46,883 nt of DNA from Crystallibacter degradans (GCF_012952295.1 NZ_JABBCH010000023.1:1-46883); one strand, 5' to 3'; shown: positions 16,423 to 26,748, numbered from the stretch's first letter. Program-made: numbers and translations. The notes: generated from the sequence alone by a model not told the origin.

Positions 16423-19200
16423 TCAGCGGCCGGCTCCGGAAGCCTTCACCTGGGCCGGTGCCGGTACCGTTCCGGCGTCGCCGGGTTCTTCGGCCGGTTC
16501 TGGGGCGAAGCGGTGCAGCCGGCTGGCGTTGACCACGACGCTGATGCTTGAGACGGCCATGGCGGCGGCAGCGATCATGGGTGAGAGCAGGGCTCCGGTG
16601 GCCGGGTAGAGCAGTCCCGCGGCGATCGGGATGGCGGCGGTGTTGTAGCCGAAGGCGAGGAAGAGGTTCTGCCGGATGTTGCGCATGGTGGCCTTGGACA
16701 GGGCTACCGCCGTGACCAAGGCCTGCAGGTCCCCCGACATCAGGGTGATGTCGGCGGCTTCGATGGCAACGTCGGTGCCGGTGCCGATGGCGATGCCGAC
16801 GTCGGCCTGGGCCAGTGCGGGTGCATCGTTGATGCCGTCGCCGACCATGGCCACAAGTTTGCCCTGGTCCTGCAGGGTGCGGATTTCCGCTGCCTTGTGT
16901 TCGGGCAGGACGTCGGCCAGGACCCGGTCAATGCCTACTTGGCCGGCTACGGCCCGGGCGGTGGCGGCGTTGTCCCCGGTGATCATGACGACCTCGACGC
17001 CGAGCCGGTGGAGGGCGGCCACCGCGGCGCGGGAGCTGGGTTTGAGCGTATCGGCGACCGCCACCAGGCCGGCCGCCTGCCCGTCCACGGCAACGTACAT
17101 GGGGGTTTTGCCCTCCTCCGAAAGCCGGGCGGCCTGCTCGCCGAACTGCCCGGTTTCGATGGCCGCGTCGGAGAGCAGGCGGATGTTTCCGATCAGCACC
17201 TCCCGGCCGTCGACGCTGGCCCTCACTCCCTTGCCGGTGACGGAGTCGAAGGCGCTCACGGGTGAGAGCCGCAGCCCTTTTTCCTGCGCGTTGCGGACGA
17301 TGGCCGCGGCCAGCGGGTGTTCGCTGTCTGCTTCTGCCGAAGCGACGAGACGCAGCAGTTCGTCCGGGTCCTGGCCCGCAGCCGGAACCAGATCGGTCAG
17401 GGAGGGCTCGCCCCTGGTGATCGTGCCCGTCTTATCCAGCACCACGGTGTCGGCCTTGTGCGCGGATTCAAGCGCTTCGGCGCTCTTGACCAGGACGCCC
17501 ATGGAGGCGCCCTTGCCGGTGGCAACCATGATCGACAGGGGGGTGGCCAGGCCCAGCGCACACGGGCAGGCGATGATCAGGACGCTCACCGCGGCGACCA
17601 CGGCCAGGGTCAGGGCCGGACCGACGACGAACCAGACAACGAAGGCGATAACGGCTATGAAGACGACTGCGGGCACAAAGTATCCGGCGACGGTATCGAC
17701 GAGGCGCTGGATGGGTGCCTTCGAACTCTGGGCTTCCTGGACGAGCTTGATGATCTGCGCCAGGGCGGTCTCGGCACCGACACGGGTAGCGCGCATGGTG
17801 AATGCCCCGGTCGTGTTCACCGTGGCCCCGGTGACCGGGTCGCCGGCGCCTTTGCTGACCGGGACGCTTTCGCCGGTGATCATTGATTCATCAATGGTTG
17901 ACCGTCCCTCGATGATTTCCCCGTCGACGGGAATCTTCTCCCCCGGGCGTACGCGGATTTTGTCGCCGGCCTGCACTTCATTAGCGTCGACTTCGACTTC
18001 CTGGCCGTCCCTGAGCACCCTGGCGGTGGCCGGGGTCAGCGCGAGGAGCGCGCGGATGGCCTCGCCCGTGCCGGAACGTGCGCGGGCTTCAACCAGACGG
18101 CCGAGCAGGATGACCGTCACGATGAAGCTGACGACCTCGTAGTAGACCTCGCGGACCTCTTCGGGAAAAGCCCCGGGGAAGAAGGTCACTGCCAGGCTGT
18201 ATCCGAACGCGGCCGCGGTTCCCAGGGCGATAAGGCTGTTCATTTCCGCCGAGCGGTTGGCCAGGGCGCGCCAGCCGATGCGGTGGATCGGCCAGCCGAC
18301 GATGAACATCACCGGCAGGGTCAGCACCAGCTGCGTGTACGGGTTTTCCAGGAAATCCGGGACGTACCGGCTTCCGATGAAGTGCGAGACCATGGCCGCG
18401 TAGAGCACCGGGACCGTCAACACGGTTCCGAGCGCCACGCGCCATTTGAGGTCCCGCACCTCCTGGTGCTGGGCCTCCGCTTCGGCTTCCTCGGTCGGTT
18501 CGCTCCCCGGATCCGGGCGCAGGCGGGCGGGGAAGCCGGTAACGTCGGCGACGGCTTTTTCGAGCTCGCCGGTGCTCGAGCGCTCCGGGTCGTACATCAG
18601 CACGGCACGTTCGGCGCCGAAATTGATCTCCGCTGATTCGACGCCGTCGATACGCTGCAGCCGGGATTCGGCTTTCACGGTGTCGATCAGCATGCTGCGC
18701 AGCGCGCCGGGGAGCATGAACTCGGCGCGTTCACGGGGCTGGTTGGCCTCCAGCCGGGGTCCGACGCCGACGGCGCGGGCGGTTTCGGGTTCTTCTTCCC
18801 GGCCGGTATCGGCCGGTGCGCTTCCGGCAGGTTCGGCGACCAGGCGTCCGTGCAGCATGTTCATCCCGCAGGCCCATGGGTACTCTCCGGGCTCCTCAAT
18901 GACCAGATCAACCGTGGTGGTGCCGAACGCCGCCAGCGATGCGCTTTTGCGCAGGTCGGGAAAGACGACCCGGCTGGTGCAGTCGCTGTTGTCCTGCCGG
19001 TTGAACCGCAGCCTGACGGGAGTGCCTGCCGTAACATGCACCAGATCCGGTGTGTATCCGCCGCGCACCGCAATGTCGACTGTCTGGACGCCGCCGGAAA
19101 CCTCGGCGCGCGTCGCTTTCCGGGGCCGGAAAAAGTACCAGGCGAGGAATCCTATCAAAGCGGTACCGGCGGCAATGACGGCTAAATCGAGCGTATCCAT
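16423..19200 (-). CDS. copA: Cu(I) P1B-1 ATPase with N-terminal cupredoxin domain
   Basis: A 925-residue copper exporter from ATG 19200 (GGAGAAG upstream). Residues 4-22 form an extra membrane helix. Residues 38-123 are a cupredoxin-like domain ending CGMNMLHG (C111, H117). Residues 167-226 look like an HMA fold in which the Cys-X-X-Cys loop is replaced by a segment reading MLIDTVKAE, so it should not bind Cu(I) in the usual way. The ATPase core follows: CPC in [17 protein letters not shown] phosphorylation site, SEHPLA and [10 protein letters not shown]. Helix 7 has FGYNTAAIP and helix 8 MAVSS, the P1B-1 Cu(I) signature. Operator site 5 lies about 80 bases upstream. Confidence 0.95.
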   Translation of the reverse strand: MDTLDLAVIAAGTALIGFLAWYFFRPRKATRAEVSGGVQTVDIAVRGGYTPDLVHVTAGTPVRLRFNRQDNSDCTSRVVFPDLRKSASLAAFGTTTVDLVIEEPGEYPWACGMNMLHGRLVAEPAGSAPADTGREEEPETARAVGVGPRLEANQPRERAEFMLPGALRSMLIDTVKAESRLQRIDGVESAEINFGAERAVLMYDPERSSTGELEKAVADVTGFPARLRPDPGSEPTEEAEAEAQHQEVRDLKWRVALGTVLTVPVLYAAMVSHFIGSRYVPDFLENPYTQLVLTLPVMFIVGWPIHRIGWRALANRSAEMNSLIALGTAAAFGYSLAVTFFPGAFPEEVREVYYEVVSFIVTVILLGRLVEARARSGTGEAIRALLALTPATARVLRDGQEVEVDANEVQAGDKIRVRPGEKIPVDGEIIEGRSTIDESMITGESVPVSKGAGDPVTGATVNTTGAFTMRATRVGAETALAQIIKLVQEAQSSKAPIQRLVDTVAGYFVPAVVFIAVIAFVVWFVVGPALTLAVVAAVSVLIIACPCALGLATPLSIMVATGKGASMGVLVKSAEALESAHKADTVVLDKTGTITRGEPSLTDLVPAAGQDPDELLRLVASAEADSEHPLAAAIVRNAQEKGLRLSPVSAFDSVTGKGVRASVDGREVLIGNIRLLSDAAIETGQFGEQAARLSEEGKTPMYVAVDGQAAGLVAVADTLKPSSRAAVAALHRLGVEVVMITGDNAATARAVAGQVGIDRVLADVLPEHKAAEIRTLQDQGKLVAMVGDGINDAPALAQADVGIAIGTGTDVAIEAADITLMSGDLQALVTAVALSKATMRNIRQNLFLAFGYNTAAIPIAAGLLYPATGALLSPMIAAAAMAVSSISVVVNASRLHRFAPEPAEEPGDAGTVPAPAQVKASGAGR

Positions 19201-19282
19201 TTCTGCTTCTCCATCCGCAGTGCGCCCGCCCTGAATCGGCCTGCCGCTGCTGCTGTTGTCCGCGAAAACACCTTTAAGTAGC

Positions 19283-19299
19283 TACTATGTAGATTAGTA
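19283..19299. promoter_or_regulatory. BlaI/CopY-type operator, site 5 (divergent)
   Basis: TACTATG-TAG-ATTAGTA has a right arm matching 5 of 7 and overlaps a second palindrome, AGTAGCTACT (19278-19287). It lies between the divergent ATPase and lgt genes and could control both. Confidence 0.7.
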
Positions 19300-19417
19300 C
19301 ATATAGCAGGACGTTTGGCTCCGGCTAAGGAATTCGCTGCTTCCACAGACAGGAAGGAACGAAACGAGCGCCAACAGCAAGGCTGCGAAAAATGTATCTA
19401 CCAGAGGAAGCTAGACC

Positions 19418-20404
19418 ATGAAACCAGCCATTGGCCCTGCCTTACCCGCAGGCATCCCGAGTCCTGACTGGACCGGCTTCACCATCGGCCCCTTGACCGT
19501 ACATGCCTACGCACTGTGCATCCTGACCGGAATTGCCGCCGGCCTATGGCTGACCTCCGCCCGCTGGAAACAGCGCGGAGGACCGAAAGACGCCGTATGG
19601 GACATCGCCGTGTGGGCAATCCCGTTCGGCATCATCGGCGGCCGCCTCTACCATGTCGTTTCATCACCGGACGCCTACTTCGGCCCCAACGGCGACCTGT
19701 CCCTGATCCCGCAGATCTGGCGCGGCGGCCTGGGAATCTGGGGCGCCGTCGCTCTGGGACTGCTCGGGGCATGGATCGGCTGCCGCCGCTCCGGAGTACG
19801 GCTCACCGCCTTCATGGACGCGGCCGCACCCGGGCTCCTGCTCGCCCAGGCCATCGGCCGCTGGGGAAACTGGTTCAACCAGGAGCTGTACGGAGGCCCG
19901 ACAACACTGCCCTGGGGGCTTCAGATCGACCCCGGCAACCCAGACTACCCTGCCGGCCTGCCAGCACGTACCCTCTTCCACCCCACGTTCCTTTATGAAT
20001 CGCTGTGGAACCTGCTCGGGGTCGGCATTCTCCTGTTGCTGGACCGGCGTTTCGGCTTCCGCGGCGGCCGTCTCTTCTGGCTTTACGCCGCCTACTACAC
20101 GCTCGGACGCGTCTGGATAGAGGCAATGCGCATCGACGAGGCCGAACTCGTGCTGGGCCTCCGCCTCAACATATGGACCAGCATCCTTGTCTTCATCTTC
20201 TCCATCGCTGTCTTTATCGCCCTCGGGCGGGAGCAGCGGAAAGCCGGGCCGCCACGGAGCGTATATCTTCCCGGCCATGAACCCGCCGAAGACGGGAACG
20301 CGATGGAACCTGAAGAAAGCCGGAACAAAAACAGTACAAACGACGCTGCCGGCCGCCACAAGACGGATCCGGCCCAAAACCCTGAAAGGAGAAACCCGGA
20401 ATGA
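19418..20404 (+). CDS. lgt: Prolipoprotein diacylglyceryl transferase
   Basis: A 328-residue membrane enzyme that attaches diacylglycerol to the lipobox Cys of prelipoproteins. Key signatures are present: IGRWGNWFNQELYG (family Arg and Asn), HPTFLYESLWN and GRVWIEAMRIDE, within about seven helices. A hydrophilic tail of about 50 residues follows. Chromosomes normally hold the housekeeping copy, so this is likely an accessory one. It diverges from the copper ATPase across operator site 5 and overlaps the SHOCT gene. Its purpose is presumably to process element-encoded lipoproteins such as the zinc-binding protein at 42606. An LspA-like gene lies at 39716. Confidence 0.93.
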   Translation: MKPAIGPALPAGIPSPDWTGFTIGPLTVHAYALCILTGIAAGLWLTSARWKQRGGPKDAVWDIAVWAIPFGIIGGRLYHVVSSPDAYFGPNGDLSLIPQIWRGGLGIWGAVALGLLGAWIGCRRSGVRLTAFMDAAAPGLLLAQAIGRWGNWFNQELYGGPTTLPWGLQIDPGNPDYPAGLPARTLFHPTFLYESLWNLLGVGILLLLDRRFGFRGGRLFWLYAAYYTLGRVWIEAMRIDEAELVLGLRLNIWTSILVFIFSIAVFIALGREQRKAGPPRSVYLPGHEPAEDGNAMEPEESRNKNSTNDAAGRHKTDPAQNPERRNPE

Positions 20405-20643
20405 TGGACTTTATGGGATTCGGCATGGCGTGGATGTGGATCTTCGGCCTTCTGTTGCTCGCGGGCCTGGTCCTGCTCATCGTTTTCCTGGTACGTGCCC
20501 TGTCCGGCGGCCCCAACCGAGGCAGCCGCAGGAACGGCGAGGCTACACATGCCCGGGACATTCTGGAGGAGCGGTATGCGCGAGGGGAGCTAAGCGCAGA
20601 AGAGTACCGGGAGCGCCTGCGCATCCTCAATGAGAATTCATAG
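20401..20643 (+). CDS. SHOCT-domain small membrane protein
   Basis: An 80-residue protein starting in an ATGA overlap with lgt. A Met/Trp-rich N-terminus and one membrane helix (about 10-33) precede a C-terminal SHOCT motif (ARDILEERYARGELSAEEYRERLRIL). SHOCT is a short oligomerisation or binding module found at the ends of many membrane proteins. Such proteins are common beside actinobacterial copper genes. Exact function is unknown. Confidence 0.88.
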   Translation: MMDFMGFGMAWMWIFGLLLLAGLVLLIVFLVRALSGGPNRGSRRNGEATHARDILEERYARGELSAEEYRERLRILNENS

Positions 20644-21224
20644 CCGAGCGTACGAAGCATTGCTGGATAAAGTTTCGTGCCCTTGCAATGAGCCCTGCCG
20701 TTACAGCCAGCCGTAGAGCCTCACCCCACCTTGACCAGCTGATCCGCCTGAGGGGAAACCAAGGGTACACGGGATCCACGGGGAGTCCATGTTTCTCGGG
20801 TAGCCGCCCCAGTCAGGGCAACCCTGGTCATCGTCAGGCAGACCTGCGCACTATGCTCACGGCCGGCAGGAACACCGACGGAGCTACTCTCCTGCCCTAT
20901 TCGGTTGGCACAGCATCCCTCTGAGACGGCGCGATGATAATGCTCGAAGGAGCAGCGGCCTCAAGCAACAATGGCCCGAAAGCAGGTTCATTTTTCTCCG
21001 CTTCCAAACTTTTCTACAAGGTCGCCGCTGCAAGCTGTCACAATCACCATCCATACGTAATTGGGGTACGGAAATGATGACAGTAGTTGGGGAACGTACT
21101 GTCGGGTCTGAGACCGAAGGAACCGGGGTTCCAAACGGCCTGACGCGCACGATATTTGGAGGACCAGTAGGGGCCGGCGTAGCACTCGTAACGCTTTGCG
21201 AGCCCGGTTGGTTGGAGCACGGCC
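20644..21224. other. Intergenic stretch upstream of the oxidase
   Basis: About 580 bases with no gene I can support. No copy of the TACTATG operator was seen here, so the oxidase may not share the regulon directly. Confidence 0.4.
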
Positions 21225-22808
21225 ATGAATGAGCTTGAAAACAACGGCCAGCAAAACGACGACGGCGGTGCTCCCTTGGGCGAGGACGCGCCGGTGAGCC
21301 GCTGGAGCTTTGTGAAATACGGGGCGGCCGCGGGGCTCGGCGCGCTGGCGCTGGCCGGTGCGCAGCCGGCCCACGCGCGAACCACGACGCCGACCGAAGA
21401 GGCCGAGGCGCCCGAGCCCACCGATCTAGCGACGGGTGTTGCGACCGGCGTGGCGACCGAAGAGGCTGAGGACCTGGAGCCGACCGACGAGGCGACTGAT
21501 GAGGCTGAGGACCCGGAGCCCACTGACGAGGCGACCGATGAAGCGGAAGCTCCTGACACAGAGCTGCTGGAATCGGACCGGGAAGTGCTCGATGTCTACA
21601 TCAATGAGGGCTACCTCAAGATGGTGGATGACTCGCTGGTCTACTTCCGCGGGTTCGGCGACCGCCCCACCGAGAAGAACGACGCCAATCCGAGCCTCAC
21701 CATCAAGCCCAAGGTCTTCCTGAAGGACGACACCTGGGTGGACAGCCGGATCTACCCGGTAGGGGCACCGGAACCGCCACGCGGTACGCCGACGCCGCTG
21801 GCGCCGGATCCCCACAACCCTGGCCAATACTACGTCCGCAGGGGCCACTGGGGCAGCTTCATGCCCGAGCGGGTAATCGTTGCGGAAACCGGCAGCAAGA
21901 TCAAACTGCGGGTCCACAACCGGCTGGCCAAGGACCACGAGCTGGCCATCCACAAGGCCGGCGACGACGGCGCAGATGTCAGCACGGGCAAAATCGCTCC
22001 CGGCAAGGTCGGCACGCTGGAACTGAAAGCACCGGAACCCGGGGTCTACATCTACAGCGATCCGGGCAACCAGCCGGTGGAACGCACCCTGGGCCTGTAC
22101 GGTGCGCTGGTGGTCATGGACCCGTCGGACGCCTGGTGCATCTCACCGGACGGCGCCGAGTTCGAACGCCAGTGGGTCTGGCTCTGCCACGCCGTGGATC
22201 CGGTATGGGCAAATATCGAGGCCAAGGGCGGCACCGTGGACCCGGCCAAGCAGAAGGCCGTGCCACGCTACTTCACGCTCAACGGCCGAAGCGGCTACGA
22301 GTCCATGGGCATGACCCGCAACGAGGCGTTGAACCGTGCCTCCGATGAGGAGACCACCATCTCGGGGTACCCGCGGCAGTTCGACGCCCGGGAGTTCGCC
22401 GAGGGCTCGGCCATCGGCTCACTGCGCGGCGGTCAGCTGGTCCGTATCGTCAACTGCGGAATTGTGTTCCACCAGATGCACTTCCACGGCAACCACCTGT
22501 GGACCGTGCGCTGCAACAACGAAGACTGGGGCCGCACCGAAGGCTTCGTAGACGAAAACGGCTACGTCTGCATCCAGCAGTGGGAAGATGTCATCAAGGT
22601 CAGGGGGATGGAAACTAAAGACTCCATCGTCCCGATCAAGCGGCCGCCGGACGCGGTCGACCAGGTCTGGCTCTCCCGGAACGAAGACTGGGCCTACCCC
22701 ATGCACTGCCACTCCGAATCCTCCCAGACCGCTGCCGGCGGTATGTACCCGGGCGGCCTGACCGCCCACTGGATCATCAAAGCACCCGTCGAAGGTGCAT
22801 CATCATGA
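21225..22808 (+). CDS. Multicopper oxidase (laccase-like)
   Basis: A 527-residue exported oxidase, probably converting Cu(I) to Cu(II) outside the cell. The start at 21225 has TTGGAG upstream. The signal region SRWSFVKYG resembles a Tat motif (SRRxFxK) with the second Arg replaced by Trp. Residues about 56-112 are an acidic linker of near-repeats (EPTDEATDEAEDPEP). Copper-site sequences include HELAIH, FHQMHFHGNHLW and MHCHSESSQTAAGGM. The usual type 1 His five residues after the HCH cysteine is Ser here. I believe related oxidases share this, but I cannot confirm it. In the next frame after the stop, HHHDGTAAPAP continues, hinting at a lost C-terminal extension. Confidence 0.92.
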   Translation: MNELENNGQQNDDGGAPLGEDAPVSRWSFVKYGAAAGLGALALAGAQPAHARTTTPTEEAEAPEPTDLATGVATGVATEEAEDLEPTDEATDEAEDPEPTDEATDEAEAPDTELLESDREVLDVYINEGYLKMVDDSLVYFRGFGDRPTEKNDANPSLTIKPKVFLKDDTWVDSRIYPVGAPEPPRGTPTPLAPDPHNPGQYYVRRGHWGSFMPERVIVAETGSKIKLRVHNRLAKDHELAIHKAGDDGADVSTGKIAPGKVGTLELKAPEPGVYIYSDPGNQPVERTLGLYGALVVMDPSDAWCISPDGAEFERQWVWLCHAVDPVWANIEAKGGTVDPAKQKAVPRYFTLNGRSGYESMGMTRNEALNRASDEETTISGYPRQFDAREFAEGSAIGSLRGGQLVRIVNCGIVFHQMHFHGNHLWTVRCNNEDWGRTEGFVDENGYVCIQQWEDVIKVRGMETKDSIVPIKRPPDAVDQVWLSRNEDWAYPMHCHSESSQTAAGGMYPGGLTAHWIIKAPVEGASS

Positions 22809-23623
22809 TGGAACCGCTGCTCCCGCGCCGAAGGCTGTGCTTCCAGGAGCCGAAGCGAGTCGCGTGCCACGGGGTAGTTCAGACCGACAGGTCCGCCTCC
22901 GATGCTGGGCGATCCCCGGCCGGATGAAGCCGGAGAAGGAAAACAGCTGCACCAACCGATCCTGGCGGGAGCAAGGTTGCTCTTCGACAATCGTGGATGT
23001 CAGTTGGATGAAATGGGAGCAGGCCCGTCTACTGCCTCCAGCGCCCTTTGCCATCCGTCCGTGAACAGTGGCTAACCAGCAGGATCCGGTCGCGGCGGCG
23101 GGCCGCGGGAACCCTGGGGAGGCAACCTATCCGTTCGGCAGAAGCGGTCCAATAACATCCAGAACAATGTGAGAGGGAGATACCCCGTACACCTGCCGGA
23201 GCCTATGGCAAAGAGACAGGCAACCTTGGAAGGCGCCTTCGCGTTGTTCCCTTCTGCCAGCTGACATTGCATCAGCACCGTGTGTGCTTCCGCTCAACGG
23301 CTCAACGGCAGCGCATGCTGCCTCCACTGGCCGCATCGAAGTCCCCCTTAGCTTAGTCCTGCACGGAAGCAAGGCCGGTCGCGCGTAGGTCATCGAGCCT
23401 CTGCCGCGGGCAGATGCCTACAAAGCTGACGCCGGCCAGACCCTCACCTCGGAAGCGCCAGCCGCGTGGACGGCTCGCCTAATTTCACCTCAACGCATGT
23501 GACGGACAGAAAGCGCCCGGGGTGACGGGTACATTCCAAGGATGAGTAAGTCTGAAAAGATTTCCCCTGGCCCTATTCTGGTGTCTAATCGGTGTAGGTG
23601 ATGCTGAACAGCTGGTGGGAAAA
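22809..23623. other. 800-bp gene-poor stretch
   Basis: Frames open on both strands have no family motif. The first 100 bases continue a plausible out-of-frame tail of the oxidase. This is the boundary between the copper island and the mosaic region. Confidence 0.4.
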
Positions 23624-24631
23624 ATGCCTGGTTTAAATTTCGGAAAGCGAGGCTGGCCCTCAGCCCGCTTGGACGGAGCAGAGCAAGAAAAGCAAGAGCG
23701 TATCCGTCAGTCTTCCAGTGGCCGTATCCCGCAGTGGGCAATCTATGAATCAGCCGGGAAGAACAATGGCCCTGTTACCACTGGGGACAGGGCAGCTACA
23801 AACCGTCGTACCACGGGAAAGAGCCCGTCCAGGTTTCGCCGCTATCTGCGGGGCGGTCTCCGGACTGGTTTAGGCATTGCTTTGGTCGTAAGCCTCTACT
23901 CCAGCCCTGCGTTGTTTGAGCGATGGGTGATGCCAGCGGTCCTGCCTTATTTGCCCGGTTCCAATGTCCCGCCAAGAGGGTTTGAGGCTGCGGCTGCGCC
24001 GCTGGGCGTACCTCCTGCCGTATCACCTTCGCTGGAGTACCGGTTGCTGCCTTCACCGGATTCGTCTCAGCCTTTCGTAGCCTACGACCCTTGCCGCCCG
24101 GTCCATTACGTCGTCCGGCCAGACAATACGCCCGCAGGTGCTGATCAGCTGGTTCAGGAAGCGGTAGCGGAAGTTTCTGCTGCAACCGGGCTGCAGTTTA
24201 TATATGACGGAATAACGACGGAAGATCCCAGTGAACAGCGGGAGAAGTATCAGCCTGACCTATACGGCAAAAGGTGGGCGCCTGTGTTGATCGCCTGGTC
24301 GACTCCGGAGGAGAGTCCCGGTCTCGCCGGTAACATCGCAGGCCTGGGCAGCAGTGCCTATGCCCATACCCCGGGGCATCCTTACGTTTATGTTGCGGGA
24401 CAGGTAAACCTAGATGCGCCGGCTCTGGCGCCCCTCATGGAGCAGCGGGAAGGACCGGATCATGTTAAAGCAATCCTCATGCACGAATTCGGGCATGTCC
24501 TCGGCCTGGACCATATTGATGATCCGGGCCAGCTAATGCATGGGGAAGGAAATGGCGTTACTGAGCTCGCTGACGGCGACCGTGCGGGTCTGGCTCTACT
24601 AGGGACCGGGGAGTGCGTACCGCAACTGTAA
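23624..24631 (+). CDS. Membrane-anchored matrixin-like zinc protease
   Basis: A 335-residue protein. ATG 23624 is preceded by GGTGGG; a GTG three codons earlier is an alternative. A basic N-terminal region of about 75 residues is followed by one membrane helix, then an extracellular domain. The zinc site HEFGHVLGLDH (HExxHxxGxxH) near residue 290 and a downstream QLMHGE Met-turn-like segment place it with M10/matrixin-type metalloproteases. The tail ends in GECVPQL. Its substrate is unknown, and it stands alone with no partner gene within 800 bases. Confidence 0.8.
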   Translation: MPGLNFGKRGWPSARLDGAEQEKQERIRQSSSGRIPQWAIYESAGKNNGPVTTGDRAATNRRTTGKSPSRFRRYLRGGLRTGLGIALVVSLYSSPALFERWVMPAVLPYLPGSNVPPRGFEAAAAPLGVPPAVSPSLEYRLLPSPDSSQPFVAYDPCRPVHYVVRPDNTPAGADQLVQEAVAEVSAATGLQFIYDGITTEDPSEQREKYQPDLYGKRWAPVLIAWSTPEESPGLAGNIAGLGSSAYAHTPGHPYVYVAGQVNLDAPALAPLMEQREGPDHVKAILMHEFGHVLGLDHIDDPGQLMHGEGNGVTELADGDRAGLALLGTGECVPQL

Positions 24632-24963
24632 AAGATTCTCACTTCCTATCGATGACCCTATGTCTGGGCCGGAGATGCCTGCATTCCACAAAGGGTATGA
24701 AACGAAAAACCGCATTCAGGGTAATAATGTCCTTGAGCTACTAACAACAGTCGAACAGATAGCGATAGCCCGTAGTTCTTCCCCAGGTACATAAGTCTCT
24801 AGGGAATCAACGCGACCTGCCGCACAGAAGGTTCCCTCCGCAACGGTGACGCCCTCGCCCACCACTGGCCTCGGAATACCTGGGCTAGCTGATAACCGAA
24901 GTCATAGCTAGCTGGGTCTGAACTCCTGGCATTTCCATCAAGCATCCACAAACTTTTGAGCGG
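24632..24963. other. Gap with no recognised gene
   Basis: About 330 bases between the protease and the transposase relic. Nothing supportable was seen. Confidence 0.4.
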
Positions 24964-25424
24964 TCACCAGACTTTCAACGCACGAGCTACGTCCGCTCCC
25001 CCGGCGTCCAAAGGCTGTGGCAAACGTGGAGCCATGAAAGCAGAAATATGAACGCGCCGATGGACGGACTGTTGGACTCTGAGGACCATCTCAACAGCGC
25101 CCCGGTAGGGCACATCGCGCTGCGCAATGCTGGCGATCTCTCGCATCTGGTCGATCATGCCCAACAGCGCCTGCTCGTTGACCTGCCTACGGCCCTGCTC
25201 GCTCAGCCACGCAAGTGTCTGGCGGTGTTCCCACAAGTTGACGGCCGGATGGGAAAGGTCCGGCAGGACCATCGACATAATTCCGCCCGTCCGGATCCAG
25301 CCTGAATGCGGCTGATGTCCCGCGGGTCCCGGCGGATAACGAACTTTGTCAGCTGGCCACGCCTGCCGCGGTCCTGCAGGTCGTCGCGCCAACGGGGCAT
25401 CACCGGTCGGTTCTCCATGGCCAC
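24964..25424 (-). pseudogene. Mu/TniA-type transposase C-terminal relic
   Basis: The minus strand encodes LTKFVIRRDPRDISRIQ in one frame, LDPDGRNYV in a second, then LPDLSHPAVNLWEHRQTLA and EQGRRQVNEQALLGMIDQMR in a third. In order these match the C-terminal region of DDE transposases with a Mu-type C-terminal domain (TniA/TnsB/IstA-like), where a 'VRYDPRDLSRI' strand precedes a 'PxLWEHR' helix. At least two frameshifts, and the absence of the catalytic core, show that it is dead. Such transposases are found in Tn5053-like mercury transposons, so it may be left from a transposition event. The family match is from memory of motifs. Confidence 0.65.
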
Positions 25425-25427
25425 CGC

Positions 25428-26748
25428 TCACTGCCGCCCGCTGTTGGATCCGTCCGGTTTTTCGCGGCCGCTGCCCAAGAGTGGATCGACCTTAGGCGAA
25501 TCCGCAAGTCCAGTGGCTGATGCACCGCGCGTGGTGCCGGTGGTTTGGCCCTGCACGGTTTGCCGGATATTCCGGGCGGCCGCGGCGACCATTCTCTCCA
25601 ACGGCCCTTGACCGAACTTCCGGTGCCAGACCCAGGCGAATACGGCGGCGGCAATCAGCTGGAAGACGAACCACAGGGCGGGTTCATCGTAGTGGAGTTC
25701 CGGGGCCAGCGCGATCAGGTGGGCGGAGTAGAGAGTGAGGGTCATGGCACCCATGACGGCCAGGGGCTTCAGCCACTGCCCGGCCTTGGGTGCTATGAGC
25801 AGGAAGACCCCGGTCACCAGCAGCCCCACGCCCAAGCTGGCGGCGATAGCCAGGGGGGTATTGGTGTGCGGGGTAGCGATGGCCAGCCACCAGGCAGAGG
25901 TATCAGAGTGTCCTTCCGGACCGAATATGAGTGCCCACTCAAGATCGCTGCTCGTCATGCCCGGGGTGGCCAAGCGCCTCGTATCCGCCGGCGACCTTGA
26001 GCAGCAGGAATGACGCCAGGTTGGCCAGGACGGCCAAGGCCGCACCGGTCCCAGCGATGAGTCCCTGGACCCGGATACTGCGCAAGTCCAGCCGGCCCAG
26101 GCCCAGCCCGACCAGGAGATAGCTCATATAGGCCAGGGCCGGATAGGAGCCGGTGAGCAGCAGTTCCGAGGCCGTGCCGAGCGGCTCGGTGACCAGGTTC
26201 ACCACGGTGTGGTTCCAGACCGAGGACTCCGGCAACACCGGACCCAGCAGTTGACGCAAGATCGGGGCGATGATGCTGAAGGCCGCCGCAGTGAGGAAGA
26301 GCATCAGAGGACGCAAATGCAGGAACGGAATGGCCATCAGGAAGAACACCGCGTAGTACAGCAGGATGCCGTAGGCCGCGGGGTCCTCGGGCATGATCGC
26401 CGAGATTACCAGCCCTATGGACCCGATCACCACGGCCCGCGCCGCCAGGCCGATCCTGTCCGCAGCCATCCGCTTGCCCCGGTGTGGGGCGGAGCCGCCG
26501 GATGACAGGGCCAGCCCCACCCCGGCCAGGAGAGCGAACAGCGCAGCCGAGTCTCCAGAGAACAGGTTCCACGCTAGGGTCGGCTCGTGCGTTACCTCGT
26601 CCTCGGACGGAAAAAGGTGGATGGCCATCAGCCCGATCAGCGCCAGGCCGCGGGCCGCGTCGATGCCGATCAGCCGCTTACCGGCCCGGACCGATAGTGT
26701 CGCGGGTGGATCCACGGTGGACTTCTGCGAGACCTCATCTGCACTCAT
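25428..26748 (-). pseudogene. DUF418-family membrane protein, frameshifted
   Basis: The N-terminal part (ATG 26748, with AAGGATCC upstream) contains RLIGIDAARGLALIGLMAIHL, the family start, and several helices, running to a stop at 25939. The C-terminal part continues in another frame from MTSSDLEWALIF to the typical DUF418 end, AVMGAMTLTLYSAHL and GPLERMV. Removing one base from the CCCCGGG run at about 25960-25966 joins the two perfectly as HPG-MTSSD. The intact paralogue is at 36011-37252. The family is predicted to be polytopic, possibly acyltransferase-related; function is unknown. Either a real single-base insertion or a homopolymer read error. Confidence 0.8.

Noticed and set aside
16676-18142. 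A 488-codon frame opposite the copper ATPase.
   Set aside because: Low-complexity Ala/Ser/Thr shadow of the ATPase reading frame.
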